Assembly: GCA_029718625.1 (NCBI GenBank)
Contig: CM056379.1
Location: 70,289,456 to 70,353,455, forward strand
Length of the DNA stretch: 64,000 nucleotides
Source of the DNA: Synaphobranchus kaupii
Lineage: Eukaryota; Chordata; Actinopteri; Anguilliformes; Synaphobranchidae
Reading direction: 5' to 3'
Positions 31,253 to 41,883 of this stretch are shown piece by piece (position 1 is the first letter of the stretch; the number at the start of each line of letters is the position of its first letter). The translations under genes were made by a program, and so were the position numbers. Below the pieces are notes generated by a model that was given only the letters and a program-made list of their open reading frames with translations, was not told where the DNA came from and ran no database searches.

Positions 31253-31479
31253 ACTTAGTGTATGTACACTTCTGACCCACTGGAATTGTGATATAGTGAA
31301 TTAAAAGTGAAATAATCTGTCTGTAAACAATTTTTGGAAAGATTACTTGTGTCATGCACAAAGTAGATGTCCTAACTGACTTGCCAACACTATAGTTTGC
31401 TAACATGAAATCTGTGGAGTGGTTAAAAGTGAGTTTTAATGACTTCAAGTGTACGTATGTAAACTTCCGACTTCAACTG
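31253..31479 (-). mobile_element. Single Sleeping Beauty/salmonid Tc1-like inverted repeat
   Basis: The outer end CTTCAACTG with GTATGTAAACTTCCGA at 31455-31479 and the inner copy TAGTGTATGTACACTTCTGA near 31256-31275 are the two direct repeats of an IR/DR-type Tc1 end. GTCATGCACAAAGTAGATGT and TAACTGACTTGCCAACACTA between them fit the salmonid Tc1/Sleeping Beauty repeat. TA follows at 31480-31481. The other end of the element and any transposase are absent. Its inner side abuts foldback-core sequence. Confidence 0.8.
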
Positions 31480-31483
31480 TATA

Positions 31484-32244
31484 TACTCTTAAGGAACAAA
31501 CTGGAAAATTATTCCCTGACCCGAGAGAGGTGGCCGAGAAACTCCTGGAAAATGGGCAGATATACACATGGAGATGAACAAATGCTAGTCTGCAAAATGG
31601 ATTGGTAAATTCTTCAAATTTAGATGAATGGCCAAATTAAGTGTATGGATTTTAAGGTTTGCTGCAGCGAACATCGGATGGGCTAACAGTTGAGCTGGAG
31701 GTAGACTTGCAAAAAAGCAACCCCTGGTCTAAAAAAAGATGGAACAAGCATGTTAATACTGAACATAAAGCTAAAATAAACCATCAAGCATAAAGCATAA
31801 TTTGAAATATATCACTCAAGATGCCACAACTGGAACAACAACAGGTGGCTCTCATGAATAAAAAAATATTTATGAACGTACCTAGAACAAGTGAACAAAA
31901 CTTTAGTAACTGAAAAGGAAGTATAACACAGGTAATAAAGAGTGCATGAGGTTTGACTAAGTCCTGCCCCATGACAGCTGACTGAGTGTTTACTTTACAA
32001 TGGAAAAATAAATAACTTTATACATAAGGGACTTGCCACGTTTCCACTGGGTCATTCCATGTAATTTCACACGCCATGACACCCAACAAATCAGATTGTA
32101 CCTGCAGAAATGTTTCCTGCAGTTAGGAACAGATAAAATGTACATTCATGTAATATTATTTTGTAGAAATATAACTTAATCTGTGAGAAATCAAGCTTAT
32201 TGATTGCACCCAAATTGGACATACTGATGAAACAGAGAACAGGG
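31484..32244. other. AT-rich spacer, nothing recognised
   Basis: No supported gene, element border or RNA. Confidence 0.5.
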
Positions 32245-32385
32245 TTGTACTCAATTCCGAACTGAAAGGTCTCAAATTTCAATTCATGAATTTGAATTGA
32301 AGGGGTAAACAGAATGCAGAATTGCAATTCGTATTTGAATTACAGGAAGTAGAATTGACTGAATTGAAATTCAAATACCTTCCCT
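32245..32385. repeat. AATTGAATTC-type degenerate palindromic repeat
   Basis: TCAATTC, TTGAATTGAA, GCAATTCG, GAATTGACTGAATTG and similar self-complementary words recur about ten times in 140 bases. Confidence 0.5.
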
Positions 32386-32559
32386 CTTCTGTATTACTGT
32401 AGGTGTAGCCTATACAACAATGGATTTGAATGCGTTATATTTTTATATACAGTATGTGTGGTATATAAAACATCATGTATGTAAAACATCAAAAATGTTA
32501 TTAAAACACATTAAATATTGTCAAAATATTATTTTCAGGGGGAAGAAAACTCTTACAAT

Positions 32560-32776
32560 GAATGAACGTGTTAGGATCCTGTAATTGTCTGTTTTATTTG
32601 TTATGTTTCCTGATTTCTTCCTTTTGTTTTTCCTGCATTTCCCTCGCGATTGTCAGTCCGCATTCCATGTTCCTCAGATTCCACTCCCTGTCTTTGTCAT
32701 TACACTATTCGGGTTATTTTGGAAACATTTGGGTTTCCTCTATTTCGTATCTCGTTTTCTTCCTTCTGGCTTTATT
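32560..32776 (+). other. Pyrimidine-rich flank of the satellite array
   Basis: A strongly T-rich plus strand (TGTTATGTTTCCTGATTTCT, CTTTTGTTTTTCCTGC). It gives overlapping frames of about 100 codons with hydrophobic composition and no motif. It ends exactly where the first satellite unit begins with AGGGGACCGTGC. Confidence 0.4.
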
Positions 32777-34340
32777 AGGGGACCGTGCAGCGAAGCTGCA
32801 GGTACCCTATTGTTTTTGTTCAGATTCTTTTTTATTTTTTTTATTTTTTTTCTCCCCTTTCACCTAAAATTCCCGTGAGCTGGTTTGTCCTAGAATCACC
32901 AGACTTGGCACGCTTGTTGGAATTCCCAAACTCTTGAATCCTCTATATTATGACGCAGATTGAACACCTGGTGGCGCTGTAGTGCACGTTACAAAATTTT
33001 GACATTGACACGCCCACTGCCGACGCTCCGTTTCACTACAGTCACAAAATTTGGTATACATGTCCATTTGCTCATTCTGAACAAATTTGCCTACAGGACT
33101 CATAAAGTCCGCCATATTGGATTTTTTGCTAATTAGCATTTTTTGTAAAACGCTTAAAATGCTACTCCTCCTACAGAATTTGACCAATTGAGTTGAAACT
33201 TGGTATACTCACTCGTTAGACCATGTCTCATTAATTTTCAATGGGTGTGACTTATCACAAAAATGCTGATAATTCCAAAATCATTTGACACAAAGTTATG
33301 AAACCTGGTAGATCTATTAAGAGTAACATGTGGAATTGACCTCTACAGTTTCAACCCAATTGAGACACGTGGTGGCGCTATATCGATCCAAATATAATAA
33401 AATATTAAAAAATTCACTAAAAATCATTGACACAAATCATTGAACCATCAAGTTAGCCCTATTGGATTTTCCGCTAATTAGCATTACTTGTAAAACACTT
33501 AAAATACTACTCCTCCTATAAAATTTGTCCAATTTACATGAAACCTGGTAAACACACTCCGTACACCATGCGTCATAAAACCTATATACAGAAGTTTGAT
33601 ATTTTAAAAGATGGCCGAATGACGAGCCAATAAATATCCAGTGGGCGTGGCTTATCACAAAAATGCTAATAATTCCAAAACCATTTCACAGAAAGTTATG
33701 AAACTTGGAAGGTCTTTTAAGAGTAACATCTGGACCTGATCTCTCCAGTTTCAACCCAATCGAGCCATGTGGTGGCGCTATAGAGATCCAAATATAAGAA
33801 AATATTAAAAAATTCATTAAAAATCATTGCCGACGCCCCGTTTGATCTACAGTCACAAAATTTGGTGGAAACATCCTGCTACTCCTGCACAACAAATTTC
33901 CCTCAAGAAACCATGAAGTCTGCCATCTTCAATTTTCCGCTAATTATCATTTTTTGTAAAACACTTGAAATGCTGCTACTCCTACAGAATTTGGCCAATT
34001 TGCACCAAACCTGTTCAAGGTACTGAACCCGCTTCCCTACATCCACGCATTACTTTACTAAGGCGTATGTCAAAGATTGGCCAAATGAGAAGCCAATGGA
34101 TTTTGCATTGGGCGTGGCTTATCGCACAAATGCTAGTACTTCTAAAACCGTTTGATATAAAGTTCTGAAACTTGGTGGGTTGATTGAAAGTTAGATCAAG
34201 ACTCGAGCCCTGCAGTTTTAACCAAATCAATCTGCGTGGTGGCACTAAAGAAATACAAATGTTGGGATGGCAGATATGCCATCCGCCAAGTACTCTATCT
34301 CTGCTTAACAGGCCGTCTACCTACTATAGCAACTGTGAAA

Positions 34341-34424
34341 GTTCCTGTATCTTAGTGGTTAAGGCATTTGACTGCCGTGTAGTAGGTTGGTGGTTCGATC
34401 CCCACCTGTCCCCGAGTTTTTTTT
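34341..34424 (+). repeat. tRNA-like segment I, unit 1
   Basis: A-box position TATCTTAGTGG (one base off consensus), B box GGTTCGATCC 44 bases later, then T8 at 34417-34424. The middle contains GCATTTGACTGC, as in vertebrate tRNA-Cys as I remember it. The acceptor arms do not pair, so it is tRNA-derived rather than a tRNA. Confidence 0.6.
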
Positions 34425-34587
34425 GAGGCACACAATGTGCACGTCATTGTAAGAATGTTCTTTTTATTGCAAAGGCTAGGAAATTTCACAATATTACCAG
34501 TTATCTGTTTGAATTATGAAGTCAGTAAGCCAAAACAATCTGATACCGCAACACACAAGTCTTATTTGGCCTCCTCATTTCTGTTAA

Positions 34588-34661
34588 CCTGCTTTGGCCT
34601 AGCGGATACAGTATTGGCTTTCCATGTCTGTGGTCAGCGGTTCAATTCCAGCTTGGTACCA
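34588..34661 (+). repeat. tRNA-like segment II, unit 1
   Basis: A-box TGGCCTAGCGG at 34595 and B-box GGTTCAATTCC at 34639, again 44 bases apart, ending in GGTACCA. The A-box half resembles tRNA-Arg (TGGCCTA.TGGATA). A T-rich tail with TTTTTATTGCAAAAG follows, parallel to the tail of segment I. Confidence 0.5.
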
Positions 34662-34996
34662 ATGGCTAGATTAATGATTGGCAAAACTATTGTGCAAATG
34701 TTATGCTTCTTTCAATGTTGTTTTCACATTAAGAAACACCTTTTTATTGCAAAAGTTAAGCAATTTAACAGTATTAACTGTTCACTGTTTCACTTGTACT
34801 TAAAAGACTTAATACGCAAGCCCTTACCGGATCGGGTTAAGATACCATCAGCAATGGCAAAAGCCCTGATTAGAAACAAATATTTGCATTTTGGGTCAAC
34901 CCTGTCTAGAGTCGTCTACCATTTTGCGGTTTCTCCGTTTGACAAATGCCGCTAATGCCGCACGGTCCCCGGACATCGCTGCTTGCAGCTATATTT

Positions 34997-37900
34997 AGGG
35001 GACCGTGCAGCGAAGCTGCCGGTACCCTATTGTTTTTGTTCAGATTCTTTTTTCTTTTTTTTTCTCCCCTTTCACCTAAAATTCCCATGAGCTGGTTTGT
35101 CCTAGAAACACCAGACTTGGCACGCTTGTTGGGATTCCCAAACTCTTGAATCCAGTATATTATGACGCAGATTGAACACCTGGTGGCGCTGTAGTGCACG
35201 TGACAAAATTTTGACATTTACACGCCCACTGCCGACGCCCCGTTTCACCTAGAGTCACAAAATTTGGTATGCATGTCCATTTGCTCATTCTGAACAAATT
35301 TGCCTCAAGGACCCATAAAGTCCGCCATATTGGATTTTTTGCTAATTAGCATTTTTTGTAAAACGCTTAAAATGCTACTCCTCCTACAAAATTTGACCAA
35401 TTGAGATGAAACTTGGTTTACATACTCCTTAGACCATGTCTCATAAAAGTTATATTTGGAATTTTGATATTTTCAAATATGGCCGAATGACGAGCCAATG
35501 AAATTTCACTGGGCGTGGCTTATCACAAAAATGCTAATAATTCCAAAACTATTTGACAGAAAGCTATGAAACTTGGTAGGTCTTTTAAGAGTCCGATTAG
35601 GACTAGACATGTACAGTTTTATCCCAATCTATCCATGTGGTGGCGCTATAGAGTTCCAAATATAAAGAAATATAAAAAAATTCACTAAAAATCACAGTTC
35701 CTTTGCAGAGATGTATAACTTGCTACAGTGACAAAGAGCCGGATTTGGATCATAGAACTTTACTAATTTGGTGGGCGCCATCTTGAATTTGCCGACATTT
35801 TGGCTTAAATGTACTAATTTATTACTTCTTTGAGGTTTTCCTTAACGCTTGGCTGATTAGCATGAAACTTGGCAAGTAGTTAGAAGTTGTCATCATAAAA
35901 ACTCACACCGAATTTCGTGGCGATAGGCCAGTTGGTGGCGCTGTAGTGTACGTGTTAATATTGTGACATTGACACGCCCACTGCATACGCCCCGTTTTAT
36001 CTAGAGTCACAAAATGTGGGATAGAGGTCCGGCTGCTCATACTGAACAAATTTTCCTCAAGGAACCATCAAGTTAGCCCTATTGGATTTTCCGCTAATTA
36101 GCATTACTTGTAAAACACTTAAAATACTACTCCTCCTACAAAATTTGGCCGATTTACATGAAACGTGGGACAAGAACTCATTAGACCATGCTTCATAAAA
36201 GTTATATTCAAAATTGTGATTTTTTAAAAGATGGCCGAATGACGAGCCAATTAATTTTCAATGGGCGTGACTTATCACAAAAATGCTGATAATTCCAAAA
36301 TAATTTGACAGAAAGTTATGAAACCTGGTAGATCTATTAAGAGTAACATGTGGAATTGACCTCTCCAGTTTCAACCCAATTGAGCCTCGTGGTGGCGCTA
36401 TATAGATTCAAATATAAGAAAATATTTAAAAATTCACTAAAAATCATTGACACGCCCACTGCATACGCCCCGTTTTATCTAGAGTCACAAAATGGGGGAT
36501 AGAGGTCCGTCTGCTCATACTGAACAAATTTGCCTCGAGGAATCATCAAGTTAGCCCCATTGGATTTTCCGCTAATTAGCATTACTTGTAAAACACTTAA
36601 AATACTACTCCTCCTATAAAATTTGACCAATTTACATGAAACCTGGTAAACACACTCCATACACCATGCAGCATAAAACTTATATACAGAATTTTGATAT
36701 TTTAAAAGATGGCCGAATGACGAGCCAATAAATATCCAGTGGGCGTGGCTTATCACAAAAATGCTAATAATTCCAAAACCATTTCATAGAAAGTTATGAA
36801 ACTTGGAAAGTCTTTTAAGAGTAACATCTGGACCTGACCTCTCCAGTTTCAACCCAATCGAGCCATGTGGTGGCGCTATAGAGATCCAAATATAAGAAAA
36901 TATTTTAAAATTCACTAAAAATCATTGACACGCCCACTGCCGACGCCCCGTTTGATCTACAGTCACATAAGTTGGTGGATACATCCCGCTACTCCTGCCC
37001 AACAAATTTGCCTCAAGAAACCATGAAGTGTGCCATCTTCAATTTTCTGCTAATTAGCATTTTTTGTAAAACACTTAAAATGCTACTCCTCCTACAGAAT
37101 TTGACCAATTTGCACCAAACCTGTTCAAGGTACTGAAACCGCTTCCCTACATACACGCATTACTTTAGTAAGGCGTATGTCAAAATTTGGCCGAATCAGA
37201 AGCCAATGGATTTTGCACTGGGCGTGGCTTATCGCACAAATGCTAGTACTTCTAAAACCGTTTGATATAAAGTTCTGAAACTTGGTGGGTTGATTGAGAG
37301 TTAGATCAAGACTCGAGCCCTGCAGTTTTAACCCAATCAATCTGCGTGGTGGCACTAAAGAAATACAAATGTTGGGATGGCAGGTATGCCATCCGCCAAG
37401 TACACTATCTCTGCTTAACAGGCCGTCTACCTACTATAGCAACTGTGAAAGTTCCTGTATCTTAGTGGTTAAGGCATTTGACTGCCGTGTAGTAGGTTGG
37501 TGGTTCGATCCCCACCTGTTCCCTAGTTTTTTTGAGGCACACAATGTGCACGTCATTGTAAGAATGTTCTTTTTATTGCAAAGGCTAGGAAATTTCACAA
37601 TATTACCAGTTATCTGTTTGAATTATGAAGTCAGTAAGCCAAAACAATGTGATACCGCAACACACAAGTCTTATTTGGCCTCCTCATTTCTGTTAACCTG
37701 CTTAGGCCTAGTGGATACAGTATTGGCTTTCCATGTGTATGTGGTCAATTCTGGCTTGGTACCAATGGCTTGGTTAATGTTTGGCAAAACTATTGTGCAA
37801 ATGCTATGCTTCTTTTAATGTTGTTTTCACATTAAGAAACACCTTTTTATTGCAAAAGTTAAGAAATGTAACAGTATTAACTGTTCACTGTTTCACTTGT

Positions 37901-38099
37901 ACTTAAAAGACTTAATACGCAAGCCCTTACCGGATCGGGTAAAGATACCATCAGCAATGGCAAAAGCCCTGATTAGAAACAAATATTTGTATTTTGGGTC
38001 AACCCTGTCTAGAGTTGTCTACCATTTTGCGGTTTCTGCGTTTGACAAATGCCGCTAATGCCGCACGGTCCCCGGACATCGCTGCTTGCAGCTATATTT
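34997..38099 (+). repeat. Satellite unit 2 (3,103 bp)
   Basis: ACACGCCCACT markers at 35220, 35974, 36452 and 36930 give spacings of 754, 478 and 478 bases. The longer first interval contains an extra block (CAGAGATGTATAACTTGCTA to TTGGTGGCGCTGTAGTG). Confidence 0.85.
37451..37533 (+). repeat. tRNA-like segment I, unit 2
   Basis: A-box position TATCTTAGTGG, B-box intact, T run shortened to T7. Segment II downstream has lost its B box. Confidence 0.55.
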
Positions 38100-39129
38100 A
38101 GGGGACCGTGCAGCGAAGCTACCGGTACCCTATTGATTTTGTTCAGATTCTTTTTTTTTTTTTCTCCCCTTTCACCTAAAATTCCCATGAGCTGGTTTGT
38201 CCTAGAATCACCAGACTTGGCACGCTTGTTGGGATTCCCAAACTCTTGAATCCTCTATATTATGACGCAGATTGAACACCTGGTGGCGCTGTAGTGCACG
38301 TGACAAATCTTTGACATTGACACGCCCACTACCGACGCCCCGTTTCACCTAGAGTCACAAAATTTGTTATGCATGTCCATTTGCTCACTCCTTACACCAT
38401 GCATCATAAAACTTATATACAGAATTTTGATATTTTATAAGATGGCCGAATGACGAGCCAATGAATATCAAGTGGGCGTGGCTTATCACAAAAATGCTAA
38501 TAATTCCAAAACCATTAGACAGAAAGTTATGAAACTTGGAAGGTCTTTTAAGAGTAACATCTGGACCAGACCTCTCCAGTTTCAACCCAATCGAGCCGCG
38601 TGGTGGCGCTATAGAGATCCAAATATAAGAAAATATTTATAAATTAACTAAAAATCATTTACACGCCCACTGCCGACGCCCCCTTTGATCTACAGTCACA
38701 AAATTTGGTGGATACATCCCGCTACTCCTGCCCAACAAATTTGCCTCAAGAAACCATGAAGTCTGCCATCCTCAATTTTACACTAATTAGCATTTTTTGT
38801 AAAACACTTAAAATGCTACTCCTCCTACAGAATTTGACCAATTTGCACCAAACCTGTTCAAGGTACTGAACCCGCTTCCCTACATACACGCATTACGTTA
38901 CTAAGGCGTATGTCAAAAATTGGCCGATTGAGAAGCCAATGGATTTTGCATTGGGCGTGGCTTATCGCACAAATGCTAGTACTTCTAAAACCGTTTGATA
39001 TAAAGTTCTGAACCTTTATATCAAAAAGTGGCCCTAAAGAAATACAAATGTTGGGATGGCAGGTATGCCATCCGCCAAGTACACTATCTCTGCTTAACAG
39101 GCCGTCTACCTACTATACCAACTGTGAAA

Positions 39130-39213
39130 GTTCCAGTAGCTTAGTGGTTAAGGCATTTGACTGCCGTGTAGTAGGTTGGTGGTTCGATCCCCACCTGTTC
39201 CCAAGTTTTTTTT
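39130..39213 (+). repeat. tRNA-like segment I, unit 3
   Basis: Consensus A box TAGCTTAGTGG and B box, followed by T8. Confidence 0.6.
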
Positions 39214-39317
39214 GAGGCGCACAATGTGCACAATCTGTGTGAATTATGAAATCAGTAAGCCAAAACAATCTGATACCGCAATACACAAGTCTTATTTGGC
39301 CTCCTCGTTTCTGTTAA

Positions 39318-39391
39318 CCTGCTTTGGCCTAGTGGATTCAGTATTGGCTTTCCATGTATGTGGTAAGCGGTTCAATTCCGCCTTGGTACCA
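39318..39391 (+). repeat. tRNA-like segment II, unit 3 (best preserved)
   Basis: TGGCCTAGTGG at 39325 and GGTTCAATTCC at 39369. The T-arm GCGG/CCGC can pair around the TTCAATT loop, and the segment ends GGTACCA. Confidence 0.55.
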
Positions 39392-39726
39392 ATGGCTAGG
39401 TTAATGTTTGGCCAAACTATTGTGCAAATGCTATGCTTCTTTCAATGTTATTTTCACATTAAGAAACACCTTTTTATTGCAAAAGTTAAGCAATTTAACA
39501 GTATTAACTGTTCACTGTTTCACTTCTACTTCAAAGACTTAATATGCAAGCCCTTACTGGATCGGGTTAAGATACCATCAGCAATGGCAAAAGCCCTGAT
39601 TAGAAACAAATATTTGTATTTTGGGTCAACCATGTCTAGAGTTGTCTACCATTTTGCGGTTTCTGCATTTGACAAATGCCACTGATGCCGCACGGTCCCC
39701 GGAAATCGCTGCTTGCAGCTATATTT

Positions 39727-41883
39727 AGGGGACCGTGCAGCGAAGCTGCCGGTACCCTATTGTTTTTGTTCTGATTCTTATTTTTTTTTTTTTTTTTTTC
39801 TCCACTTTCACCTAAAATTCCCATGAGCTGGTTTGTCCTAGAATCACCAGACTTGGCAAGCTTGTTGGGATTCCCAAACTCTTGAATCCATTATATTATG
39901 ACGCAGATTGAACACCTGGTGGCGCTGTAGTGCACGTGACAAAATTTTGACATTGACACGCCCACTGCCGACGCCCCGTTTCACCTAGACTCACAAAATT
40001 TGGTAGGCATGTCCATTTGCTCATTCTGAACACATTTGCCAACAGGACCTATAAAGTCCGCCATATTGGATTTTTTGCTGATTAGCATTTTTTGTAAAAC
40101 GCTTAAAATGCTACTCCTCCTACAAAATTTGACCAATTGAGATGAAACTTGGTTTACATACTCCTTAGACCATTTCTCATAAAAGTTATATTTGGAATTT
40201 TGATATTTTCAAATATGGCCGAATGACGAGCCAATGAAATTTCACTGGGCGTGGCTTATCACAAAAATGCTAATAATTCCAAAACGATTAGACAGAAAGC
40301 TATGAACCTTGGTAGTTATGTTAGGAGTGCCAATAGGACTAGAAATCTACAGTTTTATCCCAATCCATCCATGTGGTGGCGCTATAGAGTTCCAAATATA
40401 AAAAAATATACAAGAATTCACTAAAAATCACAGTTCCTTTGCAGAGATGTGCAACTTGCTACAGTGACAAAGAGCCGGATTTGGATCATATAACCTTACT
40501 AATTTGGTGGGCGCCATCTTGAATTTGCCGACATTTTGGCTTAAATGTACTCATTTAATACTTCTTTGAGTTTTTCCTTAACCGCTTGGCTGATTAGCAT
40601 GAAACTTGGCAAATAGTTAGAAGTTGTCATCATACAAGCTCACACCGAATTTCGTGGCGATAGGCCAGTTGCTGGCGCTGTAGTGCACGTGTAAATATTG
40701 TGACATTGACACGCCCACTGGCGACACCCCCGTTTGACCTAGAGTTACAAAATGTGGTGTACAGGTCTCTCGGCTCATGCTGAACAAATTTGCCTCAAGA
40801 ATCCATGAAGTCAGCCATATTGGATTTTCCGCTAATTAGCATTTTTTGTAAAACACTTAAAATTCTACTCCTCCTACAGAATTTGACCAATTTGCACCGA
40901 ACCTGTTTAAGGTACTGAAACCGCTTCCCTACATACACGCATTACTTTAGTAAGGCGTATGTCAAAATTTGGCCGAATGAGAAGCCAATGGATTTTGTAT
41001 TGGGCGTGGCTTATCGCACAAATGCTAGTACTTCTAAAACCGTTTGATATAAAGTTCTGAAACTTGGTGGGTTGATTGAGAGTTAGATCAAGACTCGAGC
41101 CCTGCAGTTTTAACCCAATCAATCTGCGTGGTGGCACTAAAGAAATACAAATGTTGGGATGGCAGGTATGCCATCCGCCAAGTACACTATCTCTGCTTAA
41201 CAGGCCGTCTACCTACTATACCAACTGTGAAAGTTTCTGTAGGTTAGTGGTTAAGGCATTTGACTGCCGTGTAGTAGGTTGGTGGTTCGATCCCCACCTG
41301 TTCCCGAGTTTTTTTTGAGGCACACAATGTGCACGTCATTGTAAGAATGTTCTTTTTATTGCAAAGGCTAGGAAATTTCACAATATTACCTGTTATCTGT
41401 TTGAATTATGAAGTCAGTAAGCCAAAACAATCTGATACCCGCAACACACAAGTCTTATTTGGCCTCCTCATTTCTGTTAACCTGCTTAGGCCTAGTGGAT
41501 ACAGTATTGGCTTTCCATGTGTATGTGGTCAATTCCAGCTTGGTACCAATGGCTTGGTTAATGTTTGGCAAAACTATTGTGCAAATGCTATGCTTCTTTT
41601 AATGTTGTTTTCACATTAAGAAACACCTTTTTATTGCAAAAGTTAAGACATGTAACAGTATTAACTGTTCACTGTTTCACTTGTACTTAAAAGACTTAAT
41701 ACGCAAACCCTTACCGGATCGGGTAAAGATACCATCAGCAATGGCAAAAGCCCTGATTAGAAACAAATATTTGTATTTCGGGTCAACCCTGTCTAGAGCT
41801 GTCTACCATTTTGCGGTTTCTGCGTTTCACAAATGCCGCTAATGCCGCATGGTCCCCGGAAATCGCTGCTTGCAGCTATATTT
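39727..41883 (+). repeat. Satellite unit 4 (2,157 bp)
   Basis: Contains the extra ~275-bp block (near 40440-40700) but few ~478-bp repeats. The A box of its first tRNA-like segment reads TAGGTTAGTGG. Confidence 0.85.
41233..41316 (+). repeat. tRNA-like segment I, unit 4
   Basis: A box altered to TAGGTTAGTGG, B box intact, T8 terminator-like run. Confidence 0.55.

Larger units (their letters stand above)
32777..34996 (+). repeat. Satellite unit 1 (2,220 bp)
   Basis: The array edge, and the most diverged unit. It reads AGCTGCAGG instead of AGCTGCCGG at its start, and the ~478-bp repeats are partly truncated (CATTGCCGACGCC near 33827 lacks the ACACGCCCACT link). It keeps both tRNA-like segments with complete B boxes. 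Confidence 0.85.
38100..39726 (+). repeat. Satellite unit 3 (1,627 bp, deleted)
   Basis: The shortest unit. Most internal ~478-bp repeats are lost at a junction near 38388 (TTGCTCACTCCTTACACC). A further ~75 bases are missing after the first tRNA-like segment near 39231, and about 90 near 39012. The second tRNA-like segment is the best preserved of the array. Confidence 0.85.

Noticed and set aside
30586..31304. Overlapping ~100-codon frames on both strands
   Set aside because: They are explained by the CpG-rich composition of the LTR-like block. There is no domain and no agreement on a single frame.
32562..32878. Two overlapping hydrophobic ~100-codon frames before the satellite
   Set aside because: A T-rich strand gives F/L/S-rich translations by composition alone, and the frames run into the satellite start.
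34437..34955. 172-codon plus frame in satellite unit 1 (and the 174- and 169-codon relatives at 37294 and 39176)
   Set aside because: The frames run through the tRNA-like segments and tails, stop at different places in each copy because of small indels, and show no domain. Their repetition follows the satellite, not coding constraint.
36475..36756. Repeated 93-codon minus frame present in most later units
   Set aside because: It is part of a ~478-bp tandem monomer. Other monomers in the same unit break the frame, and the peptide has no known features.
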